Shown here one piece after another: positions 1 to 9,063 of a stretch of 64,000 nt of DNA. Source of the DNA: CAVSWT01 sp963777515 (lineage in GTDB: Bacteria > Bacteroidota > Ignavibacteria > Ignavibacteriales > Ignavibacteriaceae); contig CAVZQU010000004.1 in assembly GCA_963777515.1 (NCBI GenBank), forward strand, positions 124,001-188,000. The letters run 5' to 3'. Both the position numbers and the translations under genes were made by a program. Within the stretch, counting starts at the first letter, position 1, and each line of letters begins with the position of its first letter. The notes under the pieces were generated by a model that had not been told where the DNA came from, did not search any database, and saw only the letters and a list, made by a program, of their open reading frames with translations.

Positions 1-174
1 ATCATGAAGCGAATCTAATGTAGGCCTAAAGAAAGTTTTTGCTTGTGTGAAATTATTAATGTTTCTTAGAACAAGAAGCTTAGATAAAACTTCAGAAATG
101 TTTAATGAATCGGAAAGAGATTTAACAGCATAATCATCATTAACGTCCTTAATCTTCCAACGTTTTTTCAACAT
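1..174 (-). CDS. recJ: RecJ single-strand DNA exonuclease, N-terminal fragment cut by the window edge
   Basis: An ATG at 172-174 on the minus strand opens 58 codons that run off the left edge without a stop. The peptide starts MLKKRWKIKD and continues with SEVLSKLLVLRNI, an aromatic-rich turn, and FFRPTLDSLHD. This matches the start of RecJ: a Trp near the N-terminus, a helix ending in LL..R.I, then F..P.l..lhD just before the DHH domain. RecJ degrades single-stranded DNA 5' to 3' in recombination and mismatch repair. The DHH and DHHA1 catalytic domains lie outside the window, so the call rests only on the N-terminal signature. It lies 57 bp downstream of the RNase P RNA gene, on the same strand. 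Confidence 0.72.
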   Translation of the reverse strand, partial: MLKKRWKIKDVNDDYAVKSLSDSLNISEVLSKLLVLRNINNFTQAKTFFRPTLDSLHD

Positions 175-231
175 AAATTACCCACTGTACCTGTCATCAG
201 ACAAGTTTAGATAATCATAAGAACAAAAAAC

Positions 232-622
232 AGATTAATCATATAAGCCGAATTCTGTAATCCCGTTTTAGTGGGACGGCAATTATTTGTCTCGATCTCA
301 AATTACTTTGAGATTCCAGCGGTCTACCCGAAAGCCATCCAAAGCGAACAACTTTGTCCTGAAAAACAGGAAGACTTTCCTATTTGACCTTGCTTCAGAC
401 GGGGTTTACCAAGCCCCTGATATTACTATCAGGGCGGTAGGCTCTTACCCTGCCTTTTCACCATTGCCCCGAAAATTTCGAGGCTGTATATTTTCTGCGG
501 TACTTTCCGTTATTAACCTGTTGCCAGGTTAATACCCGGGCGTTACCCGGCGTCTTGTTCTGTGAAGTTCGGACTTTCCTCCATCCCGATAAAATCGGGA
601 TAGCAATTGCCATAATTAATCT
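232..622 (-). ncRNA. rnpB: RNase P RNA (bacterial type A)
   Basis: This is the catalytic RNA of RNase P, which matures the 5' ends of tRNAs. On the minus strand the conserved 5' core GAGGAAAGTCCG lies at about 570-583 and the conserved 3' block ACAGAATTCGGCTTAT at 243-258. The ends pair as expected. P1 is AGATTAAT (615-622) with ATTAATCT (232-239). P2 is GGCAATT (605-611) with AATTGCC (278-284). A P3-like hairpin ATCCCGAT/ATCGGGAT sits between P2 and the 5' core. These pairings set the limits to within a few bases. Open frames across this stretch are not genes. Confidence 0.95.
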
Positions 623-831
623 ATTTCTTTATTCTATAAAATTAAAATCGTAAAGCTATTCCACGATTTTTGCCAATTACTTGTTTAGTTAAACTAAATT
701 TTTTCTTTGTGTAAATATAATAAATAAGTTGACTTAAAACAGGGTTAAAGATAAGATGGGGTTGTGAGATTTAGAGCAAATGAATAAACGAAAATTTTTT
801 TTAGAAAAATATAAATTCAATTTGCTAAATG

Positions 832-846
832 TGACAAAATTTGTCA
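832..846. promoter_or_regulatory. Palindromic operator, probably autoregulatory for the Rrf2 gene
   Basis: TGACAAA-A-TTTGTCA is a perfect 7+1+7 palindrome. It ends 29 bp before the chosen start of the Rrf2 gene, in the expected promoter region. Rrf2 dimers bind such dyads, so control of the regulator and perhaps of cydAB behind it is likely. No second copy was seen between the regulator and cydA. The role is inferred; only the palindrome is seen. Confidence 0.6.
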
Positions 847-875
847 TATTTAAACCAACAATTTTTGTTTTTATT

Positions 876-1319
876 ATGCAGCTTACATTAACCGGGGAAT
901 ATGCAATAAGGGCGATGATTCATTTAGCTTCCGGAGATGAAGAAACGGTTTTTCGTATCTCTGAAATATCCTCATCAAATGATATCCCGGAAAAATTTTT
1001 AAGAAAGATAGTTTCCCAATTATCTTATGTGGGTTTGATCCAATCTCAAAGAGGAATTGGCGGCGGAATAAAGTTAGGAAAGCCCGCTTCCTCAATTACC
1101 CCACTTCATATTATTGAAGCAGTTGAAGGGAAAATGGCTTTGAATAAATGCTTAATTGATAAAGCATTTTGTTCAAATGATAGGTGGTGTACTGCCCATA
1201 CCATCTGGTGCGAAGCTCAAACTAAGTTGAAGGAAATACTTTCCAGTAAATCTATTGAGCAGCTTCATAAAGAAAATGAAGAAAGAAAAAAAATCATTTA
1301 TAAAAGCAAGAGTGCTTAA
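876..1319 (+). CDS. Rrf2-family transcriptional regulator, probably Fe-S sensing
   Basis: The protein is 147 aa from the ATG at 876. An upstream in-frame ATG at 780 would add 32 residues unlike the family and would translate the operator, so I rejected it. MQLTLTGEYAIRAMIHLA begins the Rrf2 winged helix, followed by the recognition segment PEKFLRKIVSQL and the wing SQRGIGGGIKLGKP. Three cysteines (C-x6-C-x5-C, in KCLIDKAFC and RWC) lie where IscR and NsrR bind a [2Fe-2S] or [4Fe-4S] cluster. The first spacing is one residue longer than usual. The gene stands 42 bp upstream of cydA on the same strand, which suggests oxygen, NO or redox control of cytochrome bd. The exact signal cannot be read from sequence. 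Confidence 0.9.
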   Translation: MQLTLTGEYAIRAMIHLASGDEETVFRISEISSSNDIPEKFLRKIVSQLSYVGLIQSQRGIGGGIKLGKPASSITPLHIIEAVEGKMALNKCLIDKAFCSNDRWCTAHTIWCEAQTKLKEILSSKSIEQLHKENEERKKIIYKSKSA

Positions 1320-1361
1320 TTCATATCTAAAAAAAATCAACAAAAGAGGAGATAGTTAATC

Positions 1362-2696
1362 ATGGATCCTGTTTTATTAGCTCGATTTCAATTTGCAATG
1401 ACGGTCGGGTTCCACTTCTTCTTTCCTCCATTAACAATTGGTTTATCCTGGTTATTAGTTTTGGTAGAAACTATCGGTTGGAGAAAGAAAGATGAAATTT
1501 ATGTTGCAATAGGTAAATTTTTCGGAAAGCTGCTTGGGTTAATATTCGCAGTTGGCGTAGCAAGCGGTATAGTAATGGAATTTCAGTTTGGTACAAACTG
1601 GGCAGAATATTCTAAATTTGTTGGCGATATATTCGGTGCGCCTTTAGCCGCTGAAGGCGTGTTTGCATTTTTCCTTGAATCAACTTTCTTAGGCTTGTAT
1701 ATATTCGGGCGTAATAAAGTTTCAAAAGGTGTACATTGGTTCGCATCATTGATGGTTGCCGTTGGAGCTACAATCTCTGCATTCTGGATTATTGTAGCAA
1801 ACTCATGGCAGCAAACACCTGCCGGCTATGTAGTTCAAAACGGCAGAGCGGAATTAACTGATTTTTGGGCTGCAGTTTTTAATCCATCAACACTTCCCAG
1901 ATTTTTCCATACTGTTGATGCGGCATTAATTTCCGGTGCATTTTTCATGGCCGGAGTTTCTGCATATCTTGTTTATAAAAATAAAGGTGGTGAAATTGCA
2001 AAGAAGGCTTTAAAAGTTGCGGCTATATTTGGGTTAGTTGTTACATTGCTTGAAGTCTTTCCGTTTGGTCATATTTCAGGACAGCAAGTTGCTAAAACTC
2101 AACCTGAAAAGTTTGCAGCGATACAAGGATTATATACTTCTCAAGATCATGCAGCAATTGCAATTTTTGCTTTTCCAACTACACCACCTCCACTTCTTAA
2201 AGCACCGATTGAAATTCCGGGATTACTAAGCTGGCTAGCATTTGGCGATGTTAATGCTAAGATTCAAGGAATAAATGAATTTCCGAAGGACGATATTCCA
2301 CCGTTATTCTTAACTTTTGTATCATATCACAACATGGTTGCGCTTGGGATGCTGTTTATTCTAATCATGGTCATTGCTGTTTACAAATTATATAAAAATA
2401 CTTTGTGGGAGAGTAAAAAATTCTTAAAAGTTTTAATGTATGCCATTCCTTTTCCCCTGTTTGCCTGTCAATTAGGATGGATTTCTGCTGAAGTTGGAAG
2501 GCAGCCCTGGATTGTTTACAAACTGATGAGAACAAGCGATGCGGCTTCGGTTACTGTCGGTGCGGGGGAAATTATTTTTTCAATAATCTTATTTGGTTTA
2601 ATATATATATTGCTTGCATCCGTTCTTATTTATCTTTTAACTAAAAAGATAAAACATGGTCCCGATGAACTTACAGGGAAGGAGGTGCTGTCATGA
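1362..2696 (+). CDS. cydA: Cytochrome bd quinol oxidase subunit I
   Basis: This is the haem-bearing subunit of the high-affinity terminal oxidase that reduces O2 to water with quinol in the inner membrane. It has 444 aa and about nine hydrophobic segments. His18 (GFHFFFPP) is the expected b595 ligand. The His in LPRFFHTVDA fits a b558 ligand. EVGRQPW is the signature after the quinol loop. The protein is shorter than the E. coli subunit and appears to be the short Q-loop form. A strong ribosome-binding site (AGAGGAGA) precedes the ATG. It overlaps cydB by 4 bp (ATGA), so the two are translationally coupled. An Rrf2 regulator lies directly upstream. The oxidase suits a microaerobic or oxygen-exposed anaerobic lifestyle. 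Confidence 0.97.
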   Translation: MDPVLLARFQFAMTVGFHFFFPPLTIGLSWLLVLVETIGWRKKDEIYVAIGKFFGKLLGLIFAVGVASGIVMEFQFGTNWAEYSKFVGDIFGAPLAAEGVFAFFLESTFLGLYIFGRNKVSKGVHWFASLMVAVGATISAFWIIVANSWQQTPAGYVVQNGRAELTDFWAAVFNPSTLPRFFHTVDAALISGAFFMAGVSAYLVYKNKGGEIAKKALKVAAIFGLVVTLLEVFPFGHISGQQVAKTQPEKFAAIQGLYTSQDHAAIAIFAFPTTPPPLLKAPIEIPGLLSWLAFGDVNAKIQGINEFPKDDIPPLFLTFVSYHNMVALGMLFILIMVIAVYKLYKNTLWESKKFLKVLMYAIPFPLFACQLGWISAEVGRQPWIVYKLMRTSDAASVTVGAGEIIFSIILFGLIYILLASVLIYLLTKKIKHGPDELTGKEVLS

Positions 2697-3721
2697 TTGA
2701 TTTAAACATAATCTGGTTTGTACTTGTTGGTGTTTTAGTAATAGGTTATGCAATACTTGACGGTTTTGACCTTGGTGTTGGAGTTCTTCACTTATTTACA
2801 AAAGATGAAGAAGAAAAAAGAATAAACATAAATGCTATTGGCCCGGTTTGGGATGGCAACGAAGTTTGGCTGTTAACCGGCGGCGGAGCTTTGTTTGCAG
2901 CTTTCCCGATTGTATATGCAACCGTCTTCAGTGGATTTTATTTAGCATTCATGCTTTTATTAACTGCATTAATATTTCGTGCTGTTTCTTTTGAGTTCAG
3001 GAAATACATGGTTACTCCGAAGTCAAAAAAATATTGGGATCTTGCTTTTGCTTTAGGCAGCTTGGTTCCGGCATTGCTATATGGTGTTGCTATTGGTAAT
3101 GTTATGAGAGGGCTACCGGTTGAATTGAAAGACGGCCATATTTTTTCTTCTATAACATTTTTAGGATTATTAAATCCTTATTCAATTTTAATTGGACTTT
3201 TAAGCTTAGTCATGTTAACGATGCATGGGGCAATATATATGACTTTAAAAACCGATGGAGTTCAACAGGAAAGAATGATGACCTGGGCAAATAAAACCTG
3301 GATTGCATTTGTTGTACTTTATCTGCTTGCAACCCTGGCAACTTTCTTTACAGCGCCATACTTATTTGATGGGCTTTTGAAGAATTTTCTTTTCTGGATA
3401 TTATTCTTAGCTATGTTTGGTTCAATAGTTTATATTCCGATTGCATTAAAGGCCAACAAATTCGGAAAAGCTTTTGCTTCATCATCAGTAATGATTGGAG
3501 TTGTAATCTTGATATTTGCAGTTAGCTTGTTCCCAATGCTAGTTCCATCAAGTATTGATTTGGCAAACAGCTTAACAATTTACAATGCATCTTCTACTCA
3601 AAGAACATTGTCAACAATGTTGATTATAGCTCTTATTGGAATGCCGTTAGTAATTGGATATACAATTTTTATTTATAGAGTTTTTAAGGGAAAAGTTAAG
3701 CTATCTGCTGATAGTTATTAA
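2693..3721 (+). CDS. cydB: Cytochrome bd quinol oxidase subunit II
   Basis: The protein has 342 aa and about eight membrane segments. It starts IIWFVLVGVLVIGYAILDGF, and DGFDLGVG is the CydB signature at the end of the first helix. The family motif PVWDGNEVWLLTGGGALFAA follows. CydB is the structural partner of CydA and carries no haem. Its start overlaps the cydA stop in ATGA, and the AAGGAGGTGCTGTC just upstream, inside the end of cydA, provides the ribosome-binding site. No separate cydX-like small gene was recognised before the terminator at 3745. Confidence 0.97.
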   Translation: MIDLNIIWFVLVGVLVIGYAILDGFDLGVGVLHLFTKDEEEKRININAIGPVWDGNEVWLLTGGGALFAAFPIVYATVFSGFYLAFMLLLTALIFRAVSFEFRKYMVTPKSKKYWDLAFALGSLVPALLYGVAIGNVMRGLPVELKDGHIFSSITFLGLLNPYSILIGLLSLVMLTMHGAIYMTLKTDGVQQERMMTWANKTWIAFVVLYLLATLATFFTAPYLFDGLLKNFLFWILFLAMFGSIVYIPIALKANKFGKAFASSSVMIGVVILIFAVSLFPMLVPSSIDLANSLTIYNASSTQRTLSTMLIIALIGMPLVIGYTIFIYRVFKGKVKLSADSY

Positions 3722-3744
3722 AAAGATTAAATTACTGTAGAAAA

Positions 3745-3798
3745 GGGCTGTTGCTGAAAATTTGTTTGGTAGCAAAAATTAAGCGGCGGCCCTATTTT
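3745..3798 (+). terminator. Probable terminator of the cydAB operon
   Basis: GGGCTGTTGCT (3745-3755) can pair along its full length, with some G-U pairs, with AGCGGCGGCCC (3782-3792). A loop of about 26 nt separates them and TATTTTATTTT follows. It lies 24 bp after the cydB stop. Confidence 0.6.
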
Positions 3799-3913
3799 AT
3801 TTTAAAACTGAAATTTTATTAGACATACTTTAATACATATAAATTTTTATTTGAGTATCTTCTTCACCAAAATTTCCCAAAATATTAATGACCTAATTTA
3901 GGAATTCATTTAA

Positions 3914-4698
3914 ATGATTAAGACCCTTATTATTTTATTGTTTGTTAGTTCAGTTGTTTTTTTATCTGCTGAAAACTTAAATAAGACAAAACCCATGGAA
4001 GAAAAGCCGACATTATGTATAATTGGCGGGACCCCGTCAACGGATAATATTGTTAATCAAATATCTGAAGAAACAAAAGCAAAGTATAATATTATCTCAT
4101 TCAACCGTCCGGGTTTTGGTGGAACGCCAAATTCGGTAATGAGTAAGCAAAAATTATTTAACCTGGCTAAAAAAGCCGGATTGAAGAAAAAAAGTTTTGG
4201 TATTATTGGTATTAGCGGTGGCGGTCCTTTAGCTATACTTATAGCAGATGAATTTAATATATCTCATTGTGGCATAATAAGCGGTATGGTATCGAAACCA
4301 GCATATTTTGCCTATGCTGATTCCACTTTCACAAAACCATTAATGAGCAGTGTTCTGCATGGATTTGATGCATTTAAAAAAAAAGTTGAATCTTTTCCTA
4401 GCGTGGAAGAAATAATCAAGCAAGCTGAAAGCCCCAAAGATTTGGCAATTAGAGGGAGTTTCGATGAACTTAATTTTATCTTATCTGATTCGCTGTTTAC
4501 TCAAAAAGATTTTAATTATGTAAATATAACCTGGTGGCATGGCGAGAAAGATAAAAATGTTGCTTTAGAGAGTGTGAAGTTTTTTTTAAAAATTTTAAAA
4601 ACTCCGAATTGAAGATTATCCCAAATCAGAGTCATGCAATTGATGCCAGAATATATGTTGATAAAATAGTTAAAGAGTGGGAAAATATTTCAAAATGA
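3914..4698 (+). CDS. Exported alpha/beta hydrolase, split by a frameshift
   Basis: A signal peptide (MIKTLIILLFVSSVVFLSA) precedes an alpha/beta hydrolase fold. The nucleophile elbow is GISGGG and the acid region is WWHGEKDKNV. The open frame stops at 4612. The frame shifted by -1 continues directly as SELKIIPNQSHAID up to a stop at 4696-4698, and it carries the expected catalytic His (SHAID). The junction lies in the A/T runs at about 4580-4605. The full protein would be about 261 aa. The substrate is unknown. The gene stands alone between the cyd terminator and a convergent hairpin. If the frameshift is real, the enzyme loses its catalytic His and is inactive. Confidence 0.72.
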
Positions 4699-4738
4699 TT
4701 TTGCTTTACTAGATTATTTAACTCGATAATGCCTGATG

Positions 4739-4800
4739 ATTCTATTTTTTATCCTTTTACGTACCGACATTTTGAGTCGGTACGATGGATAAAATAGAAT
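4739..4800. terminator. Long nested hairpin between convergent genes, likely bidirectional terminator
   Basis: The inner stem GTACCGAC (4761-4768) pairs perfectly with GTCGGTAC (4776-4783). An outer A/T-rich stem pairs 4739-4754 with 4787-4800, leaving two unpaired T. The structure ends exactly at the stop of the minus-strand zinc-ribbon gene and follows the plus-strand hydrolase. Confidence 0.75.
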
Positions 4801-5526
4801 TTAATCCTCAAAAGATTCGGAAACTTCCTGAGAAACTAAAATCCTTCCGCAGTATTCACAGAAAAACAAACGGTTGTTACGTCGTATTTCAAGTTGTCTT
4901 TGTGAAGGAACAATATTATGGCATCCGGAACAAGCTGACCTTCTTATCGTTGCAACAGCTTTCCCTTTTTTTGCTTTTCTTATTCTCATATAAGCCGAAT
5001 AATCAGGCTTTTTAATTTTCGCAGCAACTGTTTCTCTTTGTTTTTTTAGCTTTGATTCTTCTTTTTCGTTTGTCTTTACAATCTCTTTTAAATCAGCCTG
5101 CTTAACCTTTAATTCGTTATTTAGTTCTTCAAGCTGCGGAGTAATTTCTTCAACTTCCACACTTAACTTTTGACTCAAATCTTCAAGCGAAGTATTTTCT
5201 GTTTCCAGCTTATTTACCTGCTCTTCCGTGTGGTCAATTTCTTTTGTCAGCGCATCATACTCTTTGTTGTTTCTGACTTGGTAAAGCTGAGCTTTAAATT
5301 TTTGCTGGCTGGCTTTTAATTTTTCTACTTCTTCTTCGTTATCTTCTCTTGTCTTTAAAGATTCTTTGCGTTCCTTTTCCTTTTCTGAAATTTCAGCTTT
5401 CAAATTTTTTATTTTATTTTCCAAGGCTTCAACAGCATTTGGAAGATCCCCGCGCAATTCTTCCAGCTCGTCAAGCTGGTCATCAATCAATTGCAATTCA
5501 TATAGGGTTTTTAATCTTTCAATCAA
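4801..5526 (-). CDS. Coiled-coil protein with C4 zinc ribbon (COG1579 type)
   Basis: The protein has 241 aa. Residues from about 1 to 170 are a charged, heptad-rich coiled coil (SEKEKERKESLKTREDNEEE and similar). The C-terminal 45 residues form a zinc ribbon with two Cys pairs, CSGCHN and CEYCGR, separated by about 20 residues. This is the zf-RING_7/COG1579 family, conserved but poorly understood and proposed to bind nucleic acid. It lies 14 bp downstream of the Nif3-like gene on the same strand, a pairing common in many bacteria and probably one transcript. A bidirectional hairpin ends it. Confidence 0.88.
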   Translation of the reverse strand: MIERLKTLYELQLIDDQLDELEELRGDLPNAVEALENKIKNLKAEISEKEKERKESLKTREDNEEEVEKLKASQQKFKAQLYQVRNNKEYDALTKEIDHTEEQVNKLETENTSLEDLSQKLSVEVEEITPQLEELNNELKVKQADLKEIVKTNEKEESKLKKQRETVAAKIKKPDYSAYMRIRKAKKGKAVATIRRSACSGCHNIVPSQRQLEIRRNNRLFFCEYCGRILVSQEVSESFED

Positions 5527-5540
5527 TTTATCTATGCTCC

Positions 5541-6653
5541 TTAGTTGTTATAAAAAATTATCGGGTTTGTAGAACCGCTGTACTTATAAATATTTGTTTT
5601 GATTTTTTTATTCATTAATTGTATAAGTTTTTCTTCAACTGCTTTTAATGAATGAATCTCGGTTTCAAAATGTCCGGCATCTATTAATAAAATTTTAAAT
5701 TGGGCGTCCTGGAAAGTATGATATTTTATATCGGCAGTTATAAACGCATCAGCATTTTTTTGAATGGCTCTATTGAATAGGTCGCTACCCGAACCTCCGC
5801 ATACAGCAACAGTTTTAATCTTTTTGTTTTGCCCTTTCGCGTAGCGCAGATTTTTTGTCTTCAACTTTCTTGAAACGTACTCTAAAAAATTTTTTTCGGT
5901 TAATTCATTTTCAAGAATGCCAATTGCTCCGCTTCCATACGCAGTATTTTCATTTGCAAGAGGAATAACATCATACGCGGCTTCTTCATAAGGATGAGCG
6001 CTTATCATTGCATTAATTACTTTGTTCAATATTGGTTTGTTAACCAATACTTCGAATTTAACTTCGTCAACAAATGCTAACTTTTCTCTTTCACCTATTG
6101 AAGGATTAGATTTTCCCGAACCTTTAAATGTTCCGGTACCGCTGCTTCTAAAGCTGCAATTGGAATAATTGCCAATCGCTCCGCCGCCTGAATTAAATAT
6201 TGCTTCGGAGACTTTATCTACATAATCTGTAGGAATATAGACTACCAGCTTATATTGTTCTGATTTAATGCTTTCAAGGAATTTTATGTCTTTAAGTTTT
6301 AGTGTTTTGGCAAGTTCGAAGCTTACGCCGTCTTTTGTGAAGTCTAAATTGGTATGCGCCGAATAAAGAGTGATTTTGTTTTGAATGAGCTTTTCAATTA
6401 TCTGTGAGTGTTCGTCATCATCAGTGTTGATACTTTTCAGCGAATGAAACAATAAAGGATGATGACTAAATATAAAGTTACATTTCTTTCTTATAGACTC
6501 ATCAACAACGTTCTGCGTTACATCAAGGCAGAGCATTATGTTGCTTACCTTTCTATTAAGAGAGCCGATTTGCAAACCCACATTGTCGCGCTCCCATGCT
6601 ATGCTTTTCGGTGCCCAATCTTCAATATGTTTAATTATGTCGTTACCGGTCAT
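5541..6653 (-). CDS. Nif3-like dinuclear metal centre protein (DUF34)
   Basis: The 370 aa match the long, YqfO-like form with an inserted central domain. Metal-binding motifs are FSHHPLLFH near residue 62, HTNLDFTKDGVS near 100 and DAGHFETEIHSL near 325. The N-terminal SIAWERDNVGLQIG fits the family. The family forms hexameric toroids with a two-metal site. It has been annotated as GTP cyclohydrolase 1 type 2, but its true reaction is unsettled. It is followed by the zinc-ribbon gene 14 bp downstream. A strong hairpin with a T tract ends only a few bases before the start codon (see 6652-6697). Confidence 0.9.
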   Translation of the reverse strand: MTGNDIIKHIEDWAPKSIAWERDNVGLQIGSLNRKVSNIMLCLDVTQNVVDESIRKKCNFIFSHHPLLFHSLKSINTDDDEHSQIIEKLIQNKITLYSAHTNLDFTKDGVSFELAKTLKLKDIKFLESIKSEQYKLVVYIPTDYVDKVSEAIFNSGGGAIGNYSNCSFRSSGTGTFKGSGKSNPSIGEREKLAFVDEVKFEVLVNKPILNKVINAMISAHPYEEAAYDVIPLANENTAYGSGAIGILENELTEKNFLEYVSRKLKTKNLRYAKGQNKKIKTVAVCGGSGSDLFNRAIQKNADAFITADIKYHTFQDAQFKILLIDAGHFETEIHSLKAVEEKLIQLMNKKIKTNIYKYSGSTNPIIFYNN

Positions 6654-6697
6654 ATCAAAAAAAAATGCACTTCTTTTTTAATTGGAAGTGCATTTTT
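6652..6697 (-). promoter_or_regulatory. Terminator-like hairpin abutting the Nif3 start codon
   Basis: AAAAATGCACTTC (6661-6673) pairs over 13 bp with GAAGTGCATTTTT (6685-6697). On the minus strand the hairpin is followed by a run of T and then at once by the ATG of the Nif3 gene, leaving no ordinary ribosome-binding site. It may end the ispG transcript, or act as an attenuator or translation-control element. It could also end plus-strand transcription. Confidence 0.55.
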
Positions 6698-6916
6698 ATA
6701 AATTTTTGCTCTGATGCTTTAAAGCCGAACTATGAGCTAAAATAAGGTATTTTAATTTTTTGAATTTTATTATCATATTAAGTTTCTAAATATATGTTTT
6801 TCCTTGATAAATGACAATAAACCCAATATTAAATAATTCTTAAGAAATTTTAATCTAATTTTTTAGATTCCCACCCAAACTCTATTAAAAACATTAACTC
6901 TAATTATTCCACAATA

Positions 6917-8917
6917 TTAGGCTGGTTCAATCCAATTATTATCTTCTTTGATTAAATCTATTAAAGAATCCACTGCGTTTGCCATAGGAAGATTTCGTCT
7001 AACAATATCTTTCCCCCGGTAGAATGTGATTTTTCCCACACCGGAGCCGACATAGCCATAGTCAGCATCTGCCATTTCTCCCGGGCCGTTAACTATGCAG
7101 CCCATGATTGCAATCTTTACACCTTTTAAATGTTCGGTTCTTTTGCGAATCATTTCAGTAGTTTCTTGTAAATCAAATAAAGTCCTTCCGCAGGATGGAC
7201 ATGCAATATATTCTGTTTTGGAAATCCTCGCTCTTGCTGCCTGCAAAATTCCAAATAATATTCTGTTAGTTATTTTTTGAATTGATTCATTTTTGTTAAC
7301 GAATGAACGAACATACATATTAGAATTATCTTCTTTAGAAATATTTTTCACATCGGCCCAAACTCCATCGCCAAATCCATCAATTATTAAAGCACCAAAA
7401 TCAGTGGAAGAAAAAAGTCGAAGCTCATCAAGAGTTACGTTTTCATAATCTCTTTTGATAATTACAGGATTCTTAATTGAATTATCTATCAATTCAAAAA
7501 ATGCTCTTCTCTGTTCAGGCATAGCATGCGAGTTATTTGTCCCCAAGATAAAAACAACAGTATGGTCGTGTTTAAGTTTATCAAGGAACTCTTTCGTTAA
7601 AGATTCGAGCGTAATTCTTATAAAATTTAAAGCATTGTCTTTTTCGTTTGAAGATAAATATTCTTCAGTAGTAAACAGCGGAAATGAATTTGATTTATTT
7701 TTTACTTGTTTCCAGGTTTCAAAATCATAAATGGATTTCAATCCGCGTGGAATATCAAACTCAACATTATTATTTCCAAAGTATATAATATCAGCCGCGC
7801 TGTCGCTCATATTCCATTTATCGGTTGGTTCATTGTATGAGTAACCAATATCAATGAAATCATTATAAGTGATATTTTCTTTGGAACAAAAATCAGCAAC
7901 TACTTGAGGCACATTGTGAGCACCAATTCCATTTACTTCAAATGATTCTCTTTTAGTGTAAATGAATGGGTCGAAGGGTGGGTCTTCTATTGGTTTTATA
8001 AATTTATGTTCAGCTCTGTTTTTATATCGGTTAACCAAATCGATTGCAACCGGAGCTTCAAACTCAGGGTCTTCGGTTAATGAAACTCTAACGGTATCAC
8101 CAATACCGTCCTCAAGCAAAGTTCCAATACCCAGCGCTGATTTAACTCTGCCGTCTTCACCGCCTCCGGCTTCCGTTACGCCAAGATGAAGAGGATAACT
8201 CATTCCTTCTTCTTCCATTTTATTAATGAGAAGTCGATAAGCTTGAACCATAACTTGCGGATTGCTTGCTTTCATGGATAGAATAATTTCATGGTAATCC
8301 AGGTCTTCACAAATTCTCACAAACTCCAATGCTGATTCAACCATTCCAAGCGGAGTGTCACCATAGCGGCTCATAATGCGGTCGGAAAGAGAACCATGGT
8401 TTGTTCCGATTCTCATCGCCGTTCCGTATTCTTTACAAACTTTAACTAAAGGAGTAAATTTATTTCTGATTCTTTCAAGCTCGGCTTCGTAAGCATCATC
8501 TGTATATTCTATATTTTCAAATTTTTTTCTATCTGCATAGTTGCCTGGATTCACGCGAACTTTTTCAACTATTCGAGCAGCAATTTCGGCAGCATTCGGA
8601 GTAAAGTGAATATCAGCAATTAAGGGAACAGTATATCCACGAGCTTTTAATTCGTTTTTTATGTTTTCTAAATTTTGTGCTTCTAATTTACTTGGTGCAG
8701 TTATTCGTACATAATCGCAGCCGGCATCAACCATTCTAATTGTCTGCTCAACTGTTGCAATGGTATCCATTGAATTTGTTGTGGTCATGGATTGAATTCT
8801 AATAGGATTATTTCCACCGAGAGCAATGTTGCCCACTTTAACTTCGCGGGTTTTATAGCGTGAATATTTAGTTAAACTATTGCAGTATCTTTTTATTGAT
8901 TTAACGGTTTCAATCAT
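6917..8917 (-). CDS. ispG: IspG (GcpE), long form: HMBPP synthase of the MEP isoprenoid pathway
   Basis: The enzyme reduces methylerythritol cyclodiphosphate to HMBPP using a [4Fe-4S] cluster. The N-terminal TIM barrel begins with NPIRIQSMTTTNSMD. The C-terminal Fe-S domain carries CPSCGRTLFDLQ and IMGCIVNGPGEMADADYGY, which supply the three cluster Cys and the conserved NGPGE. At 666 aa it is far longer than the E. coli enzyme (about 370 aa), with an inserted central domain of about 250 residues as in Bacteroidetes, Chlamydia and plant plastids. The gene stands alone. It means this organism makes isoprenoids by the MEP route, which suits the prenyl-reductase-type enzyme at 22934-24100. Confidence 0.96.
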   Translation of the reverse strand: MIETVKSIKRYCNSLTKYSRYKTREVKVGNIALGGNNPIRIQSMTTTNSMDTIATVEQTIRMVDAGCDYVRITAPSKLEAQNLENIKNELKARGYTVPLIADIHFTPNAAEIAARIVEKVRVNPGNYADRKKFENIEYTDDAYEAELERIRNKFTPLVKVCKEYGTAMRIGTNHGSLSDRIMSRYGDTPLGMVESALEFVRICEDLDYHEIILSMKASNPQVMVQAYRLLINKMEEEGMSYPLHLGVTEAGGGEDGRVKSALGIGTLLEDGIGDTVRVSLTEDPEFEAPVAIDLVNRYKNRAEHKFIKPIEDPPFDPFIYTKRESFEVNGIGAHNVPQVVADFCSKENITYNDFIDIGYSYNEPTDKWNMSDSAADIIYFGNNNVEFDIPRGLKSIYDFETWKQVKNKSNSFPLFTTEEYLSSNEKDNALNFIRITLESLTKEFLDKLKHDHTVVFILGTNNSHAMPEQRRAFFELIDNSIKNPVIIKRDYENVTLDELRLFSSTDFGALIIDGFGDGVWADVKNISKEDNSNMYVRSFVNKNESIQKITNRILFGILQAARARISKTEYIACPSCGRTLFDLQETTEMIRKRTEHLKGVKIAIMGCIVNGPGEMADADYGYVGSGVGKITFYRGKDIVRRNLPMANAVDSLIDLIKEDNNWIEPA

Positions 8918-9063
8918 AAATTCGCTTAGCTTATGATATAATTACAATGCTCTCTTTAAAAATGACTATTCGAATTTTCTTAAAGGAATTTTATTGTCAT
9001 CAAATATAATAAATAGAAAATTGTTTGGGAAGGTGAATCATTTAACCTATTGCGAAAAATACA

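Noticed and set aside
287..532. Open frame of 81 codons on the plus strand
   Set aside because: It lies entirely inside the RNase P RNA gene on the opposite strand.
780..875. N-terminal extension of the Rrf2 regulator
   Set aside because: It would translate the palindromic operator, and the added residues do not fit the family. The ATG at 876 gives a normal start.
4785..5015. Plus-strand open frame starting in the hairpin after the hydrolase
   Set aside because: It is antisense to the zinc-ribbon gene and starts within the terminator hairpin.
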